A stretch of DNA of 64,000 nucleotides from an uncultured Christensenella sp. GTDB taxonomy: Bacteria > Bacillota > Clostridia > Christensenellales > Pumilibacteraceae. Location of the stretch: positions 112,616 through 176,615 of the forward strand of contig CAJTTD010000005.1 in NCBI GenBank assembly GCA_910579205.1. The letters run 5' to 3'. The notes beneath the pieces are model-generated. The model worked only from the letters and a program-made list of their open reading frames with translations, was not told where the DNA came from and made no database searches. Shown here one piece after another: positions 10,269 to 19,256 of this stretch (position 1 is the first letter of the stretch; the number at the start of each line of letters is the position of its first letter). The position numbers and the translations under genes are program-made.

Positions 10269-12191
10269 CTACGTTCTGTTCTTAACGGTGTAACCTATTT
10301 CTTTCAGTTTTTTTGCATTATACTCAACTACGTCGAGTAAATGATCGAAAATATGCTTAGCCACATTGCGGTCGGGTATTGCGCGCGATACGTTTTCGTC
10401 CGTATTGTCCGAATGCGCGAAAAAGTTTCTGCGCGAGAAATACTCCGTATACAGCGAGACCATGACTTCGCAATATATCACGCTGTTTATCCGCTGCTGA
10501 TACCCGCTTTTCAAAATGTAGTTGCCGCGGTCGTTTTTGTCGTACGCTTGACCTATCATTTTGACTTTTATGCCTTCCGACCGTTGCAAGTCGAACACTA
10601 AGCGCTCCAGCCCGCGAAACGGCGGAACGAGCAATACCGAATAGTCCGATAGCATGAGCGACGCTTGACCGAAATCGTGTATACCGTACGAAAAGTCTAT
10701 TCGCGACTGTTCGGACAAATACTCGTAAGCGGTAGGCAGACGTTTTTTGAGTTTGTTTTGAACGTCCGTAACCTTTGCCTTAGGCGCGGTATCGCCGCCC
10801 GATCGCGCTCCAGCCTCCACGTAGCCCTCGAGCGCGGACGAATAGTCGCTGTCTTGACTTATCTGCGACTGAACTTCGCCGAATAGTTCGGAGCGTTTGC
10901 CTTGCAGCTGCAGCGTCATCTTGCCGACGGCGTAACGCAATATGACTTTCTGTCCGCTTGTATCGCTTACGCTGTACGCCTTTATCTCTTGCGGCGTACC
11001 GCCGAACTCTACGCCTTCGGAAGCGACTTTATATCTGTCGAAAGACTTGAGACGCTTCAATACGCCCGACAGCGCAGCTTGCGGATAGTTCTTGACCGAA
11101 TACCCGTTTTTATATTCGGGCGCGACTTGTTTATCCGCCGAAAATTCGGCGTGCATACCAGTTTCCGCGGTACTTGTCTGTTTGTTCTTGGGCGGTCTTC
11201 CGCGCTTGCGCTTGGGCTGCTCTTCTACGGAAACGCCTTGGCTGTCCGCAACGTCTTGCTTTATCGCTACGCGCGTATTTATCTTTGTATCGCTCTTGTA
11301 CTTAAAATCGTCTTCCTCGTCGCCGAACGATATCACGGCGCGACGCGGCAGACCCGACTTACGCGCAGAGAGCGAAATATTAATGCCCGTATCATTGTCG
11401 CGAGCTTCCGAGGCTGGCTTGCGCTGTTCCGCGTCCGATCTGCTCTGCATGTCTGTACTGTCGTTATAATACTGAGGTCTTTTCTTAGCTATCTGAGGCG
11501 GATATATCTCGTCGGTGGAAATTTCTTGTCCGCGCGCGTTTGCTATTACCGAGTGCGACATATCGCCTATCGCCCGTGCGCCGTCGTCGGCATATACTTT
11601 TCTTTTTGCACGCTGCGGCGGGTAAATTTCGTCGGTGGATATCTCATGCCCTCGCGACGTTGCCAACCCCGAAAAAGACTGCTGCGGAACGCTTTTGGGC
11701 TTTAACGCGTCGGGCGAAACGAACACTCGCGACCGCGACCGCGTCTCGCTCCTACCGTCATCGTTGACGCTGCGCGGCGGCTGCGGCGCGTTGTTATAAA
11801 CAGTACGGTCGGCATGCCCCGCGGTATCGTACGGCGGCAGCGTGGAACTTAAGATTGCGTTCAATTTGTCGCCGCGCTGCGGCATGTTGGGAAAACTGCC
11901 TTGCGCGGGAACAGTGGAACGCTTGACTGTTTTGTCTTGAGACGGAGCGTAAAGCTTTAAGAGGGCTTCGGAATGTTCCGCGCGCCCCGTTATGGAAATT
12001 ACACAAGCAGTAACGTCGTACACTACGGCGACCTTGCTGTCGTCGCAAAAATACGAATATCTGTCGTAATGACACTTTCCGTCCGCCGCGACAAAACCAC
12101 GCGGACTATAAACGCTCGTATCGATCTTATCGATAAAAGCCCTTGCTTCGCTTGCGGAACACGGCGAAATATTATATCTTACATTGTCCAT
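10269..12191 (-). CDS. RnlA/RNase LS-like HEPN protein with AT-hook and disordered linker
   Basis: I chose the ATG at 12191 (GGAG five bases upstream, MDNVRYNIS), giving 640 residues. An N-terminal TBP-like module (~1-80) resembles the N-terminal region of RnlA toxins. A second such module lies near 385-460. The C-terminal ~150 residues resemble the RnlA/LsoA C-terminal domain and carry the HEPN RNase motif R-x4-H as RNFFAH (R588, H593). Between the modules is a long polar, low-complexity linker holding two copies of EISTDEIYPPQ (~185 and ~222) and a classical AT-hook, KRKRGRPPK (~330). RnlA-type RNases degrade mRNA and are normally restrained by RnlB. Neither neighbour looks like an antitoxin. 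Whether it is a toxin, a defence effector or a housekeeping RNase is open. Confidence 0.72.
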   Translation of the reverse strand: MDNVRYNISPCSASEARAFIDKIDTSVYSPRGFVAADGKCHYDRYSYFCDDSKVAVVYDVTACVISITGRAEHSEALLKLYAPSQDKTVKRSTVPAQGSFPNMPQRGDKLNAILSSTLPPYDTAGHADRTVYNNAPQPPRSVNDDGRSETRSRSRVFVSPDALKPKSVPQQSFSGLATSRGHEISTDEIYPPQRAKRKVYADDGARAIGDMSHSVIANARGQEISTDEIYPPQIAKKRPQYYNDSTDMQSRSDAEQRKPASEARDNDTGINISLSARKSGLPRRAVISFGDEEDDFKYKSDTKINTRVAIKQDVADSQGVSVEEQPKRKRGRPPKNKQTSTAETGMHAEFSADKQVAPEYKNGYSVKNYPQAALSGVLKRLKSFDRYKVASEGVEFGGTPQEIKAYSVSDTSGQKVILRYAVGKMTLQLQGKRSELFGEVQSQISQDSDYSSALEGYVEAGARSGGDTAPKAKVTDVQNKLKKRLPTAYEYLSEQSRIDFSYGIHDFGQASLMLSDYSVLLVPPFRGLERLVFDLQRSEGIKVKMIGQAYDKNDRGNYILKSGYQQRINSVIYCEVMVSLYTEYFSRRNFFAHSDNTDENVSRAIPDRNVAKHIFDHLLDVVEYNAKKLKEIGYTVKNRT

Positions 12192-12271
12192 TGTTTCTCC
12201 CGGCGGATCAGCCACAATTTAATTCTAAGTTTCTCTGGTCAATTTTATCGGAAATGAATTTAACGATGTTT

Positions 12272-12311
12272 ACAAATTATCCTATGTGTCGGCATATCAC
12301 ATATAATTTGT
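12272..12311. repeat. AT-rich inverted repeat upstream of the RnlA-like gene
   Basis: ACAAATTAT (12272-12280) and ATAATTTGT (12303-12311) are perfect reverse complements, with an inner ATGTG/CACAT pair. The position upstream of 12191 is compatible with an operator or promoter structure. No clean -35/-10 pair could be assigned. Confidence 0.5.
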
Positions 12312-12402
12312 AATGTTCGTCGTTTTTGTGATGTTGCGCTCTTCAATTTAATTGTGCGATCGAACGCAGATACGGCGGTTGCGCTCGATCGCGGCGCATA
12401 AA

Positions 12403-12430
12403 TTATAAGCGGCTGTGCCGCCGCTTATAA
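12403..12430 (-). terminator. Hairpin terminator after the Ig-repeat surface protein gene
   Basis: An 11-bp perfect stem TTATAAGCGGC / GCCGCTTATAA with a 6-base loop lies just downstream of the stop at 12439. The T-tract is short, so termination strength is uncertain. Confidence 0.65.
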
Positions 12431-12438
12431 TATTTGGT

Positions 12439-15400
12439 TTATTTCTTTACTTTGCGGAATCTTACCACGTAGATGATAACGCCCGCCAACAAGACTATAG
12501 CTACTACTATCAACACTGTGGAGAGGGTCGTAAGTGTCTTAGGAGTGCTGGATCCCTTGCCGACAACGGTTATCGTAACGCGTTGCGTCGTAGTATTGCC
12601 TACAGCGTCTTTAGCCGTGTAAACCACTTCGTACGTTCCCACTTTGTTGAGGGTGATCGTCGTTCCATTGTTTTCGGAATTGGCGTAGTTTCTGTACGAA
12701 CCGGATACCGTTGCGTCGGAAACCTCGTCGCGCGAAGGATCTATAAGCTTTTTCGTTATGTCTACAGTGCCTTCTTCGGAAGTGTCAACAAGCTCCATAG
12801 CGTCGAACTTGAACGTATCGCCGACAACTTTTCTTATGGACGTGCCGCCGGATATCGTGAACTCGGGACCTTCTACGTCGCCTATATTGATCGTATACGT
12901 GGCGGTTACGGGCGCGGAGTTTGCATAAGTGGCGGTATACGTAACGGTGTATGCGCCGTCCGTCGTGCCTATGAACGAATTGGTCTCTTCGTCGAAATCG
13001 ACCGTACTACTGGTTTTGTTGTTAGTTACTTCGACGGTTACTTTGGCGTTGCCGTTCTCGGTATAAGCTACTACTTTGGGAAGGACGATAGCAACGTTCT
13101 TGTCGCCGAAGGTGGGCATAACGCCTTGCACTTCTATCACGGGAACAGCGGAATCGCTGATCGAGAACGTATATTTGCCGTCGTTACCGCCGTAAGGCGT
13201 TACAGACTCGCCGAAGTTGGTGTATCCCGAAATATCGTCTTTATTGATATATCCGTCTTTTACGGAGTACGAGCCTTGCGTCTTTGCGGTGAACTCGCTA
13301 CCCATAAGGCTGAATACGCCGCCCTTTATCTGGCGCGCCACATAATATGTGTTGCCCGCCGTACCGACGTTTTTCATTACTTCGTTGTGAAGCTTGTACT
13401 TGACGTTGACCGAACCCGTCGTGCCTATAGTAGCAGCTTGAGTATCTACGCCGCCGTTCTCCGACGCTTTTACGTCAAACGTATAGCCGTATACGGAGTT
13501 TCTGCCGTTCACGTCGAACACGCGGATAACGAGGCTGTGCTCGCCTACTACCGACGGACGGAACACTATATTCTTAACATATATCTCGGCAGAGCCTTGC
13601 GCCTTGTCGCGCGCGGTGAACGTGTCGAGCGTAACGTTTACTGCGTTACCGTCTTTATCCAGCACCGCAACTTCGAAACCGGTGTAATTGCTCATCGCAT
13701 AGGTCGTCGTGATGTTGAAGCCCGCCGCTACAACTTCGTCGCCTACGTTGATCTCGGTGTCGTTTGCTTCAGTAGAAGCTATCGCTATGCTATCCGTGGT
13801 ATAGTTGTATTCTTTATTTTCGTTCTTCTTGATGATTTCGACTACGTCGCTGCTCTGCTCGTGGTCGGCAACATTTTCCTTTGTATTGCGAGTAACGTTG
13901 CCCACTTTATCAGTTACTTCCACATAGAAGTAAAGCTTAGTGCCGAGCTTAAGCGTTCTCTCCACGCTTTCGCCGTCCACGGTTTGATCTTTGTCGAATA
14001 CGAAGTAAAGATCGGAGCCGCGTTTTTCTATATCGGCTTTCTCGCCGCCTTTGACGGTAATATACTTGCCGCCGTCAACGTCCTCGCCGCCGTTATCGGT
14101 GTAGATACGGTAGTCTATTTGGGGACGGCTGTCCTTGGCGTCCGCCACTACGGGCGAAGGAACGTCAAATGTTTTTTCCGTCTCCGACAGATATGCGGGA
14201 ACATTTATTTCGGGAGTTACGGGAGCTTCGTTGTCCGTATACTCGTTTTCCAATTTGATGGTGTACGTCTTGGACGATGTATTGCCCGCCTTATCGCGCG
14301 CACGGTACAGCACCGTGTACGTTCCGGGAAGATCTGCCGTGTCGCCCTTGGCGTCTTTCTTGTTGTACTTGTTAAAGTCGAAAACAAAGCCGTCTTCGCC
14401 GAACTCAAACGATTTATAGCTGCCGTCTTCGTTTTTATCTTCAAAACCGTAAACATCGTTACCGACGACAACACGATCGCTCTCGCTGAGAATGTTGTTG
14501 AATTCGATGACCGTCTTGGAGTTGTCCGAATCGTATACGCGGAAGTAAACGGAAATAAGATTTTCGTCGCCCTCTTCTTTCGCATACATATGATCTTTAT
14601 TGTCTATCACCGTGGGAACGGGGAACTTGACGGTGCCGTTGTTGATGACTTTACTTTCCGCGTTTTTGACGGACAAGCCCCAAGTCTCGGGGATATTGTG
14701 ATCGGCTATGTCTTCGAACACGGGCGCAGCCAAGTCGGACGCGTTGATATAGTATATACGTTCACTCGATTTGTTGCCCGCGTCGTCTTCCGCTATATAC
14801 GAAACGGTGTATCTGCCCTCTTCGGTCGGATAGAACGTCATGGCTTTGTCGTTATCGAATACGACTTCTTCGCCGTCCTCGTCCTTTTCCGCAAAGCCGT
14901 GCTTATTGACGGTTGCACGTTTTACGTTGCTTCCGTCGGGAGCGGTTACTTTAACGGTGAGCTTGATGTTCTCGTCGTAGTTGTCGGAAGCCGTCGCCTT
15001 GGGCAGAGTTACCGCGCGGTTGACCGACACATCGCTCGTTACGCCCGAAACGGTAAGAGTGGGAGCTACAGTATCGTTAAGCGTGTTTTGCACGTTTACC
15101 GTAAAAGTCTGATTAAAGAATTTAAGACCGTCGTCGCCCACTTTGGCGGAATACGTTATATATATCTTGCCGTTTTTGCTTGCGGTAAAGGTGTCGCCTA
15201 CCGCATATTCTTTCTCGCCGTCTTGAGTAGACGTTATGGTAAGGTCTACGTCGGGATAAGATTGCAAGAAGTTATTCTCGTCGTAATACACGACCTTGGC
15301 GTCGGGAAGAACGAACGTTCCGTTCTTTTGTATATAAGTGGGAATATCGGCGCCGTTATCGTCGAGCCTCAAAAAATACTCTTCCTCAAGAGAAACATGC

Positions 15401-15768
15401 ACATTGAAATCGTACGAAACGTCTCCAGATTCGGTGGAATACTTAACGGTGTAGTTGCCTACCTCATTCGCCTTAACGGAATACAGCCCGTCCGTCGCCG
15501 CGCCGAGATCGATGGGATCGCCGCCGCTCGGAGCAGTAACTTGGACGTTTACGCCGTTGCCCGCAACGGGAACGTAAAAATTTTCGCCGTAAGCGCAAGT
15601 ATCCTCGACGGTGATAGCGTCGAACAACTCTTTTTTACTCGATTCGCCTTCCGCCGCGGCAACACTCGCGGGCGTAGCGAACGTAAAGCACGTACACATC
15701 GTTGCAACGCAAACGGGCAGAGCTACCGCTGTCAGTCCGATCTTCTTGAATTTAGCTGATTTTTTCAT
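12439..15768 (-). CDS. Large surface protein with repeated Ig-like/cadherin-like domains
   Basis: The 1109-residue protein starts with a signal peptide (MKKSAKFKK, hydrophobic stretch to ~35, likely cleavage after ASVAAA). It ends with one membrane helix (STVLIVVAIVLLAGVIIYVV) and a basic tail RFRKVKK, so it should be anchored outside the membrane. There is no LPXTG. Between lie many ~90-residue beta-sandwich modules of the DUF5011/bacterial Ig or HYR type, with recurring phrases such as 'D..APT', 'GTYTVLYRARDKAGNTSSKTY' and 'VGTYEVVYTAKDAVGNTTTQ'. Such modules serve as stalks, adhesins or carbohydrate-contacting spacers; no enzymatic domain is seen. A consensus promoter lies at 15818-15846 and AGGAG lies 12 bases before the ATG. 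It appears monocistronic. Confidence 0.88.
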   Translation of the reverse strand: MKKSAKFKKIGLTAVALPVCVATMCTCFTFATPASVAAAEGESSKKELFDAITVEDTCAYGENFYVPVAGNGVNVQVTAPSGGDPIDLGAATDGLYSVKANEVGNYTVKYSTESGDVSYDFNVHVSLEEEYFLRLDDNGADIPTYIQKNGTFVLPDAKVVYYDENNFLQSYPDVDLTITSTQDGEKEYAVGDTFTASKNGKIYITYSAKVGDDGLKFFNQTFTVNVQNTLNDTVAPTLTVSGVTSDVSVNRAVTLPKATASDNYDENIKLTVKVTAPDGSNVKRATVNKHGFAEKDEDGEEVVFDNDKAMTFYPTEEGRYTVSYIAEDDAGNKSSERIYYINASDLAAPVFEDIADHNIPETWGLSVKNAESKVINNGTVKFPVPTVIDNKDHMYAKEEGDENLISVYFRVYDSDNSKTVIEFNNILSESDRVVVGNDVYGFEDKNEDGSYKSFEFGEDGFVFDFNKYNKKDAKGDTADLPGTYTVLYRARDKAGNTSSKTYTIKLENEYTDNEAPVTPEINVPAYLSETEKTFDVPSPVVADAKDSRPQIDYRIYTDNGGEDVDGGKYITVKGGEKADIEKRGSDLYFVFDKDQTVDGESVERTLKLGTKLYFYVEVTDKVGNVTRNTKENVADHEQSSDVVEIIKKNENKEYNYTTDSIAIASTEANDTEINVGDEVVAAGFNITTTYAMSNYTGFEVAVLDKDGNAVNVTLDTFTARDKAQGSAEIYVKNIVFRPSVVGEHSLVIRVFDVNGRNSVYGYTFDVKASENGGVDTQAATIGTTGSVNVKYKLHNEVMKNVGTAGNTYYVARQIKGGVFSLMGSEFTAKTQGSYSVKDGYINKDDISGYTNFGESVTPYGGNDGKYTFSISDSAVPVIEVQGVMPTFGDKNVAIVLPKVVAYTENGNAKVTVEVTNNKTSSTVDFDEETNSFIGTTDGAYTVTYTATYANSAPVTATYTINIGDVEGPEFTISGGTSIRKVVGDTFKFDAMELVDTSEEGTVDITKKLIDPSRDEVSDATVSGSYRNYANSENNGTTITLNKVGTYEVVYTAKDAVGNTTTQRVTITVVGKGSSTPKTLTTLSTVLIVVAIVLLAGVIIYVVRFRKVKK

Positions 15769-15817
15769 TTAGTCGACTTTCTCCTAATAGAAAGAGTAAA
15801 TATACATATACCGTTAA

Positions 15818-15846
15818 ATTATACTATCATGCGTAAAATTTGTCAA
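15818..15846 (-). promoter_or_regulatory. Consensus promoter of the Ig-repeat surface protein
   Basis: TTGACA (15846-15841) and TATAAT (15823-15818) separated by exactly 17 bases on the minus strand, ~50 bases upstream of the start codon. Confidence 0.9.
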
Positions 15847-15862
15847 ACATTTTAATGCCCTT

Positions 15863-15905
15863 GCGGAAAATAGTTTTCCCGCGCCGCGCCGACTGATATC
15901 GGCGC
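15863..15905 (-). terminator. Tandem hairpins after hom
   Basis: GCGCCGA / TCGGCGC (15886-15905, loop of 6) is followed on the minus strand by a second imperfect stem (GCGGGAAAA / TTTTCCGC, 15863-15882). They lie between the hom stop and the next promoter. Confidence 0.55.
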
Positions 15906-15979
15906 TTGATTAGTATTATGGATAAAGACGGTAAAAGTTATGTACGCGCGTTTAAATCGCCGTCTGCCGACGCGTCAGT

Positions 15980-17254
15980 CTATAACACCCTTATCATGGA
16001 ATCTATGCTGCGCACGTCCGCAAGCTTTGCTATGGACTGAAGCGAATGCATGACCGAATGCTCGTTGGCGCTGTGCGTCAAAAATACGACAGTGGCAGCA
16101 TCGTTGTTTTCCGCGCGCTGCAACGCCGATTTTATGCTCACTCCGTTGTCGCTCAGTATGGTGGATATCCTACTCAATACGCCAGTCTTGTCGTCCACCG
16201 TTACGCAAATGTAATAGCCGCTGACAAAGTCGCCTATCAGCTCCATGCTGCCGTCGAGCTTGCCGCAGTTGTCGAAGTCGCAGTATTTTTTCTTTCCGCC
16301 GAGCGCGGTTATAACGTCGGATACGATCGCGCTGCCCGTGGGATGCGCGCCCGCGCCCGCGCCGTAAAACATCAGATCGCCTACAAAATCACCGTTGAGA
16401 TACACCGCGTTGAACGCGCCCGACACCGACGCAAGCGGATGGTCTTTGGGTACGAACACGGGATGCACGCGCGCTTCTATGCTGTTGCCGTCGCGCTTGC
16501 CTATTGCGAGCAGCTTTATCTCGTAGCCCAGATCGTGCGCGTTGAGAATATCCCGCGCGGTAACCTTGGTAATGCCCTCGCGGTATATACGCCCGTACGG
16601 CAAGCACGTGTGGAAAGCGAGCGAACCGAGTATTGACAGCTTGTACGCCGCATCGAACCCCTCAACGTCCGACGTGGGATCGAATTCGGCATAGCCGAGC
16701 GCTTGCGCTTCTTTGAGAGCGTCGGCATAGTCGCAGCCCTCTTTGCTCATTTTGCTGAGAATATAGTTTGTAGTGCCGTTGATTATTCCGTAGATCGCGC
16801 GCACTTTGTCGCCTTGAAAACTCTCGCCGAGCGCGCGTATGATGGGCACGCCGCCCACGCAGCTCGCCTCGAAAAACAGTCCGCAGCCGTGCGCCTTTGC
16901 TATAGGCTCAAGCTCGCACCAATGCTTTGCCAAAAGCTCCTTATTGGCGGTTACGACCGATTTACCGTGTTCGAGCATTTTTATTATGAACGATCTTGCG
17001 GGTTCTACGCCACCCATCGTCTCTATTACGAGTTCTATCTCGGGATCGCCGGCAAGCTCGTCCGCCGACGAACAAAAAAGCGAGACGTCCGCTCCGCGAG
17101 CCGACAGCGGCGCGGAATTTCTGTCGAGAATCGATCTTACTTCTATGTCTATACCTTGCGTATTGCGTATGTACTCGCGGTTGGCGGTGAGTATATCGTA
17201 TGCGCCGCCGCCTACCGTACCGAAGCCCATTATAGCTATCTTTCTCGTTTTCAT
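15980..17254 (-). CDS. hom: Homoserine dehydrogenase with C-terminal ACT domain
   Basis: The 424-residue enzyme reduces aspartate semialdehyde to homoserine on the route to threonine and methionine. The N-terminal Rossmann motif is GFGTVGGGAYDIL. The catalytic domain includes ETMGG, NKELLAKHW, SCVGGVPIIRAL and INGTTNYILSKM, all typical. Residues ~345-424 form an ACT domain (VDDKTGVLSRISTILSDNGVSI), the usual site of threonine feedback inhibition. Its start overlaps the coaX stop by 4 bases (ATGA), so it is the last gene of an ECF-S/coaX/hom operon. Pairing with coaX has no obvious single-pathway logic, although aspartate-family and CoA metabolism share aspartate through beta-alanine. Confidence 0.96.
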   Translation of the reverse strand: MKTRKIAIMGFGTVGGGAYDILTANREYIRNTQGIDIEVRSILDRNSAPLSARGADVSLFCSSADELAGDPEIELVIETMGGVEPARSFIIKMLEHGKSVVTANKELLAKHWCELEPIAKAHGCGLFFEASCVGGVPIIRALGESFQGDKVRAIYGIINGTTNYILSKMSKEGCDYADALKEAQALGYAEFDPTSDVEGFDAAYKLSILGSLAFHTCLPYGRIYREGITKVTARDILNAHDLGYEIKLLAIGKRDGNSIEARVHPVFVPKDHPLASVSGAFNAVYLNGDFVGDLMFYGAGAGAHPTGSAIVSDVITALGGKKKYCDFDNCGKLDGSMELIGDFVSGYYICVTVDDKTGVLSRISTILSDNGVSIKSALQRAENNDAATVVFLTHSANEHSVMHSLQSIAKLADVRSIDSMIRVL

Positions 17255-18072
17255 AAGTTCTCCTTTGCCTTGTCCGCACCGCGATCGGATCTTACTTGCC
17301 TATGCTTTTCGCTGTTTAGCTTGTATATTATATTCAAGCCGCGAAGCGTGAGCGTTCTGTCTACTACGTCGATCACGGGAACGCATTTGTTTACTATATC
17401 CGATATCCCGCCCGTCGCCACTACTTTCGCTTGCGACATGCCCGTCTCGCGCTTTATCCGCGCCACCATGGACTCTATCATGCCCGAGTAACCGTATATG
17501 ATGCCCGACTGCATATTGGATATTGTGGTTTTGCCTATGACGTGCTTGGGTACGGAAAGCTCCACTTTGGGCAGACGCGCCGCCGAGTCGGCAAGCGCGC
17601 CCGCCATGGTCTTCAGTCCGCACGTGATAGCGCCGCCCGTAAACTCGCCGTCCGCGGTAACGACGTTGAACACCGTCGCCGTGCCGCAGTCTATCACTAT
17701 ACAAGGTCCGCCGTAGAGCTTGTACGCCGCCACGCAGTCCGCCACTCTGTCCGCGCCCAGCTCGCGCGGGTTGTCGTACTTTATGTTGAGCCCCGTTTTA
17801 AGCCCCGACCCTACCGTCATGGGCTTAAAGCCGAAATACGTTTCCACCATGTGCTCGAACGTATAGTTGAGCGCGGGGTTTACCGAACTTATGACCGCGC
17901 CTTCAAAGTCGCGCACCGTCTTGTTCTTGAGCCTTAGCAAGTCGTTTATAAGCAGCCAATATTCGTCGCCCGTCTTATTGCTCGACGCTATGCGCAGAGT
18001 GTCCAACAGATCGTCGCCGTCGAACAAACCTATTTTGATATTGGTATTTCCTATATCGAATACTATGATCAT
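17251..18072 (-). CDS. coaX: Type III pantothenate kinase
   Basis: The 273-residue protein phosphorylates pantothenate, the first step of CoA synthesis. The ASKHA fold is evident from DIGNTNIKIGLFDGD at the N-terminus, the pantothenate/dimer motif RELGADRVADCVAAY and the second phosphate loop VIDCGTATVFNVV. GGAITCGLKTMAGAL is also characteristic. Length is slightly above the ~255 typical because of a charged C-terminal tail. It overlaps both neighbours by 4 bases. CoaX enzymes are not inhibited by CoA and use NH4+ or K+ as activating ion. Confidence 0.96.
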   Translation of the reverse strand: MIIVFDIGNTNIKIGLFDGDDLLDTLRIASSNKTGDEYWLLINDLLRLKNKTVRDFEGAVISSVNPALNYTFEHMVETYFGFKPMTVGSGLKTGLNIKYDNPRELGADRVADCVAAYKLYGGPCIVIDCGTATVFNVVTADGEFTGGAITCGLKTMAGALADSAARLPKVELSVPKHVIGKTTISNMQSGIIYGYSGMIESMVARIKRETGMSQAKVVATGGISDIVNKCVPVIDVVDRTLTLRGLNIIYKLNSEKHRQVRSDRGADKAKENL

Positions 18073-18695
18073 ATGTCATCCTTTGCGCTCGGCTTTGCCT
18101 GCCGCGTATACCGTATGTCTTTGCCGTCTTTGCGCGCCGCCGTTCTGCCGCTCTTGAGCACCGTTTTTTCCAATGTCAACGATACGGGCGGAGTGAGCGC
18201 CGCCATGCAAACGCATTCTATCGCGCCAGATATCAACATGGTAGGCACGTAGGCAAGCACGGTAACGCCGCCGAGTTCGCTCATAGGCATTATAAGTACG
18301 AGCATAGACACCACGAGCGCCGTATTCAATAAACTGCCGACCGCCGCGGCGACTGACACCGACGCAAACTTTGCCGCGCGCTTTTTTGGCTTTGCCACTC
18401 GCACTATCAAAGCGTAAACGGCAAACGCTCCGAGCGAAGCCAAGATACGCGGAACTATAGCTATGTACGGGGCTTGAATAAACGACATCGCAACGACGGA
18501 CGTCGGCATCAAAAAACTGTACGCTATACTTACCGCGCCGAACGCCAGCCCCACAAATGCGGAAAACCCCACCGACAGCGTAGTAGCCGCCACAGTTACG
18601 GGCAAAAAAAACACATACGGGAGCAGACCCGTTATACCGCACAACGCAGTAAGCGTTGCCGCCAGCGTTATGGAACGCGTTTTGATATTCTTCAT
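18069..18695 (-). CDS. ECF transporter S component, probably for pantothenate
   Basis: The 208-residue integral membrane protein has about six hydrophobic segments and ends in a basic cytoplasmic tail. I chose the ATG at 18695 (MKNIKTRSIT) because AAGGAG precedes it by five bases; upstream in-frame codons lie in the leader. S components bind a vitamin and dock on the shared EcfAA'T module, which is not in this window. Coupling to coaX by a 4-base overlap suggests pantothenate as ligand (PanT-like). That is inference from context; sequence alone does not fix the ligand. Confidence 0.75.
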   Translation of the reverse strand: MKNIKTRSITLAATLTALCGITGLLPYVFFLPVTVAATTLSVGFSAFVGLAFGAVSIAYSFLMPTSVVAMSFIQAPYIAIVPRILASLGAFAVYALIVRVAKPKKRAAKFASVSVAAAVGSLLNTALVVSMLVLIMPMSELGGVTVLAYVPTMLISGAIECVCMAALTPPVSLTLEKTVLKSGRTAARKDGKDIRYTRQAKPSAKDDI

Positions 18696-18858
18696 TAAGT
18701 CTCCTTCTGTTGAACTTTTGCAAAGCAAATAGCTCACAGCCGATGTTTGCGCACTTTCGTGAGATCCCGCGTTAAGGGTATCCCCGTCGGCGGCGGTAGA
18801 AAACCAAGTCTTCCACCTTTCCGTCGCATGCCGCGCGCCGTTAAACGCAGACGCGCTT
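18696..18858 (-). promoter_or_regulatory. Structured 5' leader of the ECF-S/coaX/hom operon
   Basis: Between the predicted transcription start (~18858) and the ECF-S start codon lie ~160 bases of GC-rich leader with local pairings, for example GGTGGAAGA.../TTTTCTACC and CTCAC.../GTGAG. I could not match it to the TPP, cobalamin, SAM, glycine, ZTP or T-box consensus. It may be a regulatory RNA or merely an unannotated leader. Confidence 0.35.
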
Positions 18859-18864
18859 GTTTCT

Positions 18865-18893
18865 ATTGTACCACACCGACAAAAAATAATCAA
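18865..18893 (-). promoter_or_regulatory. Promoter of the ECF-S/coaX/hom operon
   Basis: On the minus strand TTGATT (18893-18888), a 17-base spacer and TACAAT (18870-18865). Confidence 0.7.
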
Positions 18894-19057
18894 ACAAACT
18901 TAAATGTTTTTTGCACACACCGACGAAAATTCCATACACTGAAATTAGATAAGCGCTTACCGCACTAAAGAAAAACCTTGCCGCTCGACGCGTGTCCGCG
19001 GACGCGTTAAACGGCGACGGTGAACTACAAGACAAAATATATAAGGAGGGTCATGCC

Positions 19058-19225
19058 ATGTTTAACGGTTGCGGAGGCTGCAACGATATTCTTCTTTTGA
19101 TGTTGCTTTGCTGCTGCTGCGGCGGCGGTGATTGCGGTTGCAAAAAAGGTTGCGACTGTCAAGATATACTCTTGCTCTACATCCTCATGTGCTGCTGCGG
19201 CGGCAGAGATAAATGCTGCTGCTAA
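19058..19225 (+). CDS. Very cysteine-rich 55-residue protein with internal duplication
   Basis: The ATG at 19058 has AAGGAGG upstream, and a strong terminator follows. The product, 55 residues with 16 cysteines, consists of two similar halves: C-N-D-I-L-L-L-M-L-L-CCCC-GGG and C-Q-D-I-L-L-L-Y-I-L-M-CCC-GG, joined by DCGCKKGCD. Each half is a short hydrophobic helix followed by a cysteine/glycine run. Similar tiny 'high-cysteine' proteins occur in Clostridia without known function. Metal binding, a disulfide-linked spore-coat or envelope role, or membrane association are all possible. The upstream reading frame extends to 18992, but the RBS supports the internal ATG. Confidence 0.75.
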   Translation: MFNGCGGCNDILLLMLLCCCCGGGDCGCKKGCDCQDILLLYILMCCCGGRDKCCC

Positions 19226-19256
19226 TTTGAGCATACATACACGTCGATATCACATT

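Noticed and set aside
10269..12191. An antitoxin (RnlB-like) partner gene for the RnlA-like protein
   Set aside because: I looked on both sides. The neighbours are the CTP synthase homologue and the Ig-repeat surface protein, and the gaps are too short for another gene.
12415..15759. A very long open frame on the plus strand opposite the Ig-repeat surface protein gene
   Set aside because: The minus-strand frame has a signal peptide, domain repeats, RBS and promoter. The plus frame has none of these, is Arg/Tyr/Val-rich as expected of an antisense shadow, and mirrors the real gene's limits.
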